A stretch of DNA of 5,687 bases from Chthoniobacterales bacterium. Its GTDB lineage: Bacteria; Verrucomicrobiota; Verrucomicrobiia; Chthoniobacterales; JACTMZ01. The position numbers and the translations under genes are program-made. Below, in pieces: positions 3,631-5,687 of this stretch (within the stretch, counting starts at the first letter, position 1; each line of letters opens with the position of its first letter). The notes below the pieces were generated by a model that searched no databases, had not been told where the DNA came from, and worked only from the letters and a program-made list of their open reading frames with translations. The stretch is from contig JAFMJK010000147.1 of the NCBI GenBank assembly GCA_017853515.1, forward strand, positions 1-5,687. Reading direction: 5' to 3'.

Positions 3631-5687
3631 TCAGGCCTCGGCGTTCTCTACTTCGTCTTCCTGGCTCTGGCTGACCACCGGGGCCATGGCTTGGAGTTTT
3701 TCTCCGTCGCTCAGGCCTATGAGGCGCACGCCTTGGGCGTTGCGGCCGGTCATGCGGATCTCGCTCACGCGGGTGCGCACGCTTTGGCCGCCGCTGGTGA
3801 TGAGCATGATTTCGTCGGTTTCGCGGACGCTCAAGGCGCTGACCACCTCGCCGGTCTTGTCGGTGACCTTCATGGTGATGATGCCTTTGCCGCCGCGTTT
3901 CTGCAGACGGTATTCGTCGAATTCGGTGCGTTTGCCCACGCCATTCGCGCCGGCCACGAGGAGGGTGGAATCGGCGACGACGAGGGCGGCGCCGATGACG
4001 AAATCCTTTTTGTCCGGACGGATGCCCCACACGCCGGTGGCGGTGCGGCCCATGTCGCGGATGTCTTCCTCGCTGAAGCGGATGCTCATGCCGTCCTTGG
4101 TGATGAGCACGATCTCGTTGTGACCGTCGGTCATCAGCGCGGCGATGAGTTCGTCGCCATCCTCGATGTTGATCGCAATGATGCCGCCCTTGCGGATGTT
4201 GCGGTAGGAGGAGAGGTTGCTCTTCTTGATCACGCCCGTCTTGGTGGCGAAGAGGATGTGGAGGTTTTCGTCCCACGTCTCGTCCTTGCCCGCGCCTGTT
4301 TTCGACTGTATGCGCATGACGGCGGCGATCTCCTCGCCGGGTTTGAATTCGAGAAGGTTGGCAATGGAGCGGCCTTTGGCCGCGCGGCCCATTTCGGGGA
4401 TGTTGTAGGCTTTCTCCACGTAGCAGCGGCCTTTCTTGGTGAAAAAGACCAGATAATCGTGGGTGCTGGCGGTGAAGAGGTGCTCGACGAAGTCGTCTTC
4501 CTCGTTCTCGGTCGTCGCCTCGCGGGTTTGCATCCCGATGACGCCTTTGCCGCCGCGTTTCTGGGCGCGGTAGTTGCTGACCGCGGTGCGCTTGATGAAA
4601 CCGCGGTGGGTCACGGTGATGATGCAGCCCTCGTTGGTGATGAGGTCTTCGATGTTGATCTCGCCTTCGTCGGGGACGATGTCGGTGAGACGCGGGCCGG
4701 CGTATTTCGTTTTGATCTCGCGCAGCTCGGTTTTGATGATGTCGAGCACGCGTTCCTCGCGGGCGAGGATGTCCATGAGATCTTCGATCGTGGAGAGGAG
4801 TTCCTTGTATTCGCCGAGCACCTTGTCGCTCTCCATCCCGGTCAGTTGGTAGAGGCGGAGTTCGAGGATGTCGTCGACCTGCTGTTCGCTGAGGAGGTAT
4901 TCGCCGTCGGTCAGGCGGTCTTCGCGGCGGACTTTCACCCCGAACTTTTCGACCTGTTTGCGGGTGAATTCGAAGGCGAGGAGTTTGACTTTGGCTTCTT
5001 CGCGGTTTTTCGATCCGCGGATGATGCGGATGAATTCGTCGAGGTTGGCCAGGGCGATGAGGAAGGCCTCGAGTTTTTCCGCGCGGACTTCGGCTTCGCC
5101 GAGGAGGTGGCGGGTGCGTCGGAGGACGACTTCGCGGCGGTGCTCGATGTAGCAGGAGATCGCTTCCTTGAGCGAAAGGAGCTTCGGCTTCCCGTGGTCG
5201 ATGGCCAGCATCGTGATGGGAAACGAGGACTCGAGCGCGGTGTGCTTGTAGAGGTTGTTGATGACGACCTTCGGGTTGGCGTCGCGCTTGAGTTCGACCA
5301 CAACGCGCGTTTTTTCATCCGATTCGTCGCGGATGGCGCTGATGTCCGTGATGGTCTTCTGGTTGACGAGATCGGCGATCCGCTCGACAAGGGTGGCGCG
5401 GTTGACGTTGTAGGGGATCTCGGTGATGACGATCTGCTCGCGGTTGCCCTTGAGTTCCTCGACGCCGGCTTTGCCGCGGACTTTGACCGAGCCGCGGCCG
5501 GTTTCGAGGTATTGGCGGATGCCGCCGACGCCGCAGAGTTGGCAGCCCGTGGGGAAGTCGGGGCCTTTGACGTGCTTCATCAGGCCGTCGAGCGTGATGT
5601 CGGGCTTGTCGATCTGGGCGCAGATGGCGTCGATGACTTCGCCGAGGTTGTGCGGCGGCATGTTGGTCGCCATGCCGACGGCGATGC
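3631..5687 (-). CDS. gyrA: DNA gyrase subunit A, most of the gene (5' end outside window)
   Basis: About 685 residues of GyrA, the DNA-cleaving subunit of gyrase, which introduces negative supercoils with GyrB. The frame runs off the window end: IAVGMATNMPPHNLGEVIDA is the usual internal motif near residue 170-180, so the ATG at 5671-5673 is not the start, and the catalytic Tyr and quinolone-resistance region lie outside. Counting from that Met, residues 1-155 are the end of the breakage-reunion core (GPDFPTGC, ETGRGSVKVRGKA, TEIPYNVN), about 165-330 the coiled-coil tower and gate (SCYIEHRREVVLRRTRHLL, LRLYQLTGMESDKV), and about 340-665 a six-blade beta-pinwheel. The GyrA box QKRGGKG in the first blade (371-377) marks gyrase rather than topoisomerase IV. 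The same seven residues recur at 591-597, in a later blade. The end is acidic (SQSQEDEVENAEA). It faces the DUF2256 gene with touching stop codons. Confidence 0.97.
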   Translation of the reverse strand, partial: IAVGMATNMPPHNLGEVIDAICAQIDKPDITLDGLMKHVKGPDFPTGCQLCGVGGIRQYLETGRGSVKVRGKAGVEELKGNREQIVITEIPYNVNRATLVERIADLVNQKTITDISAIRDESDEKTRVVVELKRDANPKVVINNLYKHTALESSFPITMLAIDHGKPKLLSLKEAISCYIEHRREVVLRRTRHLLGEAEVRAEKLEAFLIALANLDEFIRIIRGSKNREEAKVKLLAFEFTRKQVEKFGVKVRREDRLTDGEYLLSEQQVDDILELRLYQLTGMESDKVLGEYKELLSTIEDLMDILAREERVLDIIKTELREIKTKYAGPRLTDIVPDEGEINIEDLITNEGCIITVTHRGFIKRTAVSNYRAQKRGGKGVIGMQTREATTENEEDDFVEHLFTASTHDYLVFFTKKGRCYVEKAYNIPEMGRAAKGRSIANLLEFKPGEEIAAVMRIQSKTGAGKDETWDENLHILFATKTGVIKKSNLSSYRNIRKGGIIAINIEDGDELIAALMTDGHNEIVLITKDGMSIRFSEEDIRDMGRTATGVWGIRPDKKDFVIGAALVVADSTLLVAGANGVGKRTEFDEYRLQKRGGKGIITMKVTDKTGEVVSALSVRETDEIMLITSGGQSVRTRVSEIRMTGRNAQGVRLIGLSDGEKLQAMAPVVSQSQEDEVENAEA
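3883..3903 (-). repeat. 21-bp exact repeat, copy 1 (second GyrA box)
   Basis: This stretch is identical base for base to 4543-4563. Both encode QKRGGKG in gyrA, 220 codons apart. Shared protein constraint explains part of the match; identical codon choice at all seven positions is stricter than that requires. Confidence 0.85.
4543..4563 (-). repeat. 21-bp exact repeat, copy 2 (canonical GyrA box)
   Basis: This is the first-blade GyrA box of gyrA, needed in other species for wrapping DNA in the supercoiling direction. It matches 3883-3903 exactly at the DNA level. Confidence 0.85.

Noticed and set aside
3281..4276. 331-residue minus-strand open frame across gyrA and the photolyase end
   Set aside because: It is frame-shifted relative to gyrA, with the Arg/His-rich composition typical of a shadow frame. 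The true gyrA frame is intact throughout, so there is no frameshift to explain.
1..5687. CRISPR array, tRNA, rRNA or insertion sequence
   Set aside because: No regularly spaced repeats, no tRNA-like cloverleaf, no rRNA segments and no transposase frame were seen; coding genes fill nearly all of the window.

Overview
This 5.7-kb, GC-rich window looks like ordinary chromosome from a Gram-negative, lipid A-making bacterium. My best guess is a member of the Verrucomicrobiota. The basis is modest: an lpxA gene, a GyrA carboxy-terminal domain that reads like those I remember from that phylum, and intergenic repeats (GTTGAGG-type heptads and GTAG-hairpin pairs) that I recall from such genomes but cannot verify here.

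Layout, left to right. (1) Positions 1-467 (+): the last 154 residues of a trans-polyprenyl diphosphate synthase with its second Asp-rich motif. (2) Positions 469-535: two perfect hairpins in inverted orientation, each with GTAG on its outer side, which is the architecture of a REPIN (paired REP element). (3) Positions 576-1289 (+): radC, a complete JAMM-domain protein. (4) Positions 1295-1389: heptanucleotide repeats in two inverted arms, filling the gap between radC and lpxA and running up to the lpxA start. (5) Positions 1396-2199 (+): lpxA, first step of lipid A synthesis. (6) Positions 2231-3436 (+): a 401-residue photolyase/cryptochrome-like protein that begins at the FAD-binding helical domain, lacks the usual N-terminal antenna domain, and carries a ~150-residue alpha/beta domain at its C terminus instead. 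(7) Positions 3433-3630 (+): a 65-residue DUF2256 four-Cys protein, joined to the photolyase gene by an ATGA overlap. (8) Positions 3631-5687 (-): gyrA, convergent, 5' end outside the window. Its stop codon touches the DUF2256 stop with no base between them (TGATCA), and a strong hairpin lies inside the 3' end of the DUF2256 gene.

The five plus-strand genes do not form one pathway. Isoprenoid chain, RadC and LpxA are housekeeping functions separated by repeats. The photolyase-like gene and the DUF2256 gene form a tight two-gene unit, probably for light-dependent DNA repair or light sensing, and are the most interesting part of the window. All assignments come from reading the translated sequence against remembered family motifs; no search was run.
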